Below are positions 61,857-64,000 of a DNA stretch of 64,000 nucleotides, one piece after another; the first letter of the stretch is position 1, and each line of letters opens with the position of its first letter. Under the pieces are notes generated by a model. It was not told where the DNA came from and searched no databases. It worked only from the letters and a program-made list of their open reading frames with translations. The stretch lies in NCBI GenBank assembly GCA_001874265.1, contig MPDD01000003.1, positions 1-64,000 of the forward strand, in the 5' to 3' direction. Position numbers and translations under genes: made by a program. Source of the stretch: Bacteroidetes bacterium MedPE-SWsnd-G1. Lineage in GTDB: Bacteria > Bacteroidota > Bacteroidia > Flavobacteriales > Flavobacteriaceae.

Positions 61857-63392
61857 TTATTTACTTCCATTTACTCTATCAAAATGATATTGTAAATATT
61901 GGTAAGCATCACGAGGCAAAATTTTAATCCACTTTTTGTATTTAAAGAACCATTTTGCTTGTATAGAAGGATATCCTTGCTTTAAATACGAAGCTATAAA
62001 TGGGTGCACATTCAGTGTCACTTTTTTATAATTCTTTAAATTAATAATTTTATCAAGTTCGTTTTCAATTTTGTCAATTAAAACAATTGGTGCTTCTACT
62101 TCTCCGTTTTTATTCGGGTTCGGCTCGCGCGTTTTAATAATCATTTCCGGTCTTACTCTTTGTCGAGTAATTTGCACCAGTCCAAATTTACTTGGAGGTA
62201 GAATTTTGTGTTTGGTACGATCGAAATTCATTTCTTTTTTCATATGATCGTACAATTTTTGTCTATCCTCTGCTCTGTGCATATCGATAAAATCAACAAC
62301 AATAATTCCTCCCATGTCGCGTAACTGTAATTGACGTGCAATTTCACTTGCAGCAATTAAGTTTACCTCTAACGCAGTTTCAGCTTGTGATTTAGCTTTG
62401 TTAGAACGATTACCACTATTTACATCAATAACGTGTAAAGCTTCGGTATGTTCAATAACTAAATAAGCACCTCTGCTCATAGAAACAGTTTTTCCAAAAG
62501 CTGTTTTAATTTGGCGTTCTATACCATATTTTTCAAAAATTGGAACACTTGAATTGTGGAGTTTCACTATAGATTCTTTTGCTGGAGCAATTTCTTGGAT
62601 ATAATCTTTTATTTCAAAGAATAGTGCTTCATCATCAACAATAATGTTGCTGAAAGAATCATTAAAAACATCTCTTAAAATTGAAGATGCTCTGTTTAAT
62701 TCACTTAAAACTTTTGTAGGCGGCTTGGCTCTTTTTATTTGTTTGCACATGCCTACCCATCTTTCTAAAGAGTTTTGAAGGTCTTTGTCTAAGTCTGCTA
62801 CTTTTTTGTTTTGAGCAACAGTTCTAACAATAACTCCAAAATTTTTAGGTTTAATACTTTTAATTAATCGTTTTAATCTTTCTTTTTCTTTTGGATCGTC
62901 GATCTTTTGAGATACTGATATCCTATTAGAAAAAGGGACTAAAACTAAGTATCTACCTGCAATTGACAACTCGGCATTAAGTCGAGGTCCTTTGGTAGAA
63001 ATCGGTTCTTTTACTATTTGAACCAATAATTCTTGTCCTGTTTTAAGTACATCATTAATATTTCCATTTTTATCGATGTCTTTTTCGAAATGGAAATTTT
63101 TTAAAGTGAAATCTTTTTGTTTGCCTGTGTTAACTCCTTTAATGAATTTAGCTAAGGATAACAATTGCGCTCCTAAATCATGATAATGTAAAAAGCCATC
63201 TTTGGCATAATTTACATTTACAAAAGCAGCGTTTAAACCAGTTAATGTTTTTCCAATTTTTGCTAGAAAAATATCACCAACTGAAATTTTGTTGTCATTT
63301 GTCTCCTTGTTTAATTCAATAAGCCTCCCCTCTTTTAATAAGGCAAAGTCAATATCAGAGGAACTGGATCTAATAATTAATTCTGTTTTCAC
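61857..63392 (-). CDS. rng: Ribonuclease E/G family endoribonuclease
   Basis: Single-strand endoribonuclease for rRNA maturation and mRNA decay. The 511-residue protein starts at GTG 63392. It has an S1-like domain (about 35-130), an RNase H-like part and the DNase I-like catalytic part with Asp323 (IDVNSG) and Asp367 (VDFIDM). Where E. coli RNase E and G carry the zinc-link CPxC, this protein reads REPNPNKNGEVEAP (about 422-434) without cysteine. The last gene of the HU / small basic protein / rng series, it is preceded by a structured 147-nt leader. Confidence 0.93.
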   Translation of the reverse strand: MKTELIIRSSSSDIDFALLKEGRLIELNKETNDNKISVGDIFLAKIGKTLTGLNAAFVNVNYAKDGFLHYHDLGAQLLSLAKFIKGVNTGKQKDFTLKNFHFEKDIDKNGNINDVLKTGQELLVQIVKEPISTKGPRLNAELSIAGRYLVLVPFSNRISVSQKIDDPKEKERLKRLIKSIKPKNFGVIVRTVAQNKKVADLDKDLQNSLERWVGMCKQIKRAKPPTKVLSELNRASSILRDVFNDSFSNIIVDDEALFFEIKDYIQEIAPAKESIVKLHNSSVPIFEKYGIERQIKTAFGKTVSMSRGAYLVIEHTEALHVIDVNSGNRSNKAKSQAETALEVNLIAASEIARQLQLRDMGGIIVVDFIDMHRAEDRQKLYDHMKKEMNFDRTKHKILPPSKFGLVQITRQRVRPEMIIKTREPNPNKNGEVEAPIVLIDKIENELDKIINLKNYKKVTLNVHPFIASYLKQGYPSIQAKWFFKYKKWIKILPRDAYQYLQYHFDRVNGSK

Positions 63393-63539
63393 TCTGAATT
63401 GTTTTTGATCGATTTATTGTTTTAAGAACAAATCGATGGGTTAATAAATTACACAGGGTTTTAACCTGTTGAAACATGAATAAACCATGTTTCTTTTTCA
63501 AAGAACGTATCTTTTTACAAAAGAAAAAGTAAGTTAAAC
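63393..63539 (-). other. Structured leader between the small basic gene and rng
   Basis: 147 nt with three inverted repeats: 63471-63478/63486-63493 (8 bp perfect), 63453-63457/63465-63469 (5 bp), and 63408-63415/63430-63437 (8 bp perfect). None is followed by a T-run on the minus strand. The last ends 16 nt before the rng GTG. A target for RNase autoregulation is possible. Confidence 0.45.
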
Positions 63540-63632
63540 TTACTTTTTCTTCTTGTGTCTGTTAGCTCTTGCTCTCTTCTTACGCTTGTGCGTAGAGATC
63601 TTAGCTCTTTTTCTTTTTTTACCACTTGGCAT
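63540..63632 (-). CDS. Very small basic protein, probable ribosomal protein
   Basis: A 30-residue protein, MPSGKKRKRAKISTHKRKKR followed by ARANRHKKKK, with about half its residues Lys or Arg and no acidic residue. A protein of this form is conserved between the HU and rng genes across Bacteroidota. My recollection is that a tiny extra protein named bL38 was found in the Flavobacterium johnsoniae ribosome and that this is it, but I cannot confirm that here. It starts 36 bp after the HU stop. Confidence 0.8.
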   Translation of the reverse strand: MPSGKKRKRAKISTHKRKKRARANRHKKKK

Positions 63633-63668
63633 AATTATACGGTGTTTAAGTTTTTAAAAAAGCAATAA

Positions 63669-63959
63669 TTATTTTATTGCCACTTTAGTTTTTACTCCTT
63701 CTACAAATACTTTAGCAGGTTTAAATGCAGGTATATTGTGAGCAGGAATTTTTATAGTTGTATTTTTTGAAATATTTCTACCAGTCTTTTCAGCTCTTTC
63801 TTTAATAATGAAACTTCCAAATCCTCTTAAGTAAACATTCTCTCCACCTTCTAATGAATCTTTAACTTCGTCCATAAATGCCTCAACTGCTGCCAAAACA
63901 TCTCCCTTTTCAATACCTGATTTCTCTGAAATTTTTGATACGATATCTGCTTTTGTCAT
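63669..63959 (-). CDS. HU-family DNA-binding protein
   Basis: A 96-residue histone-like protein. It has the typical MTKADIVSKISEKSGI N-terminal helices, the GFGSF turn (about 46-50) and the DNA-bending arm with IPAHNIPAFKPAK, including the intercalating proline region. Full length for HU/IHF proteins. It is first in the HU / small basic protein / rng series; its promoter lies at or beyond the window edge. Confidence 0.95.
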   Translation of the reverse strand: MTKADIVSKISEKSGIEKGDVLAAVEAFMDEVKDSLEGGENVYLRGFGSFIIKERAEKTGRNISKNTTIKIPAHNIPAFKPAKVFVEGVKTKVAIK

Positions 63960-64000
63960 TTTAAATATAATTTTTTATTTGGGTTCTAATTTGAGGATGC

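Overview
The window is about 64 kb of an AT-rich chromosome from a member of the Bacteroidota, most probably the Flavobacteriaceae. The evidence is the TAnnTTTG promoter box in front of most genes, many lipoproteins, a TonB-dependent receptor, a type IX secretion (T9SS) adhesin with its PorP/SprF partner, and a lineage-typical order of HU, a tiny basic ribosomal-type protein and RNase G. No tRNA, rRNA, CRISPR array, phage or insertion sequence was found. The genus cannot be fixed from the sequence.

Left part (1-13 kb). A nitrous oxide respiration operon runs FAS1 lipoprotein, cytochrome c lipoprotein, nosZ, a NosB-like membrane protein, nosL, nosD, nosF, nosY. It starts behind two tandem palindromes placed where CRP/FNR-type activators bind and ends in a strong hairpin. 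Facing it on the minus strand are alanine dehydrogenase (double-palindrome operator), a giant leucyl-tRNA synthetase carrying an internal DUF559 nuclease-like domain, and panE.

Middle (13-35 kb). A manganese/iron-type uptake operon (DtxR/MntR regulator, TonB-dependent receptor, periplasmic thioredoxin-like protein, ZIP transporter) is followed by an S9 peptidase. A biotin block follows: bioF, bioD, bioA, an atypical ketoacyl synthase, a small lipoprotein and bioB. Copies of a short palindromic dispersed repeat are scattered here, and two of them sit in frame inside bioF and the synthase gene. Then come rseP, a SCO copper chaperone, feoA-feoB-SemiSWEET, an NtrY-like kinase coupled to a crotonase, an HD phosphohydrolase, a bacilliredoxin and a TerB-DnaJ protein. 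A 43-residue FeoB-associated Cys-rich membrane protein lies away from feoAB, at 19.5 kb.

Right part (35-64 kb). One gene of 17 kb encodes a 5660-residue secreted protein with about 37 cadherin-like repeats arranged in four-repeat superunits and a T9SS type B C-terminal signal. It is followed directly by a PorP/SprF gene. The remainder is housekeeping: ileS, a zinc-ligand-poor DksA-like protein, lspA, uvrC, a patatin fused to an outer-membrane barrel, RNase G without its usual zinc-link cysteines, a 30-residue basic ribosomal-type protein, and HU.
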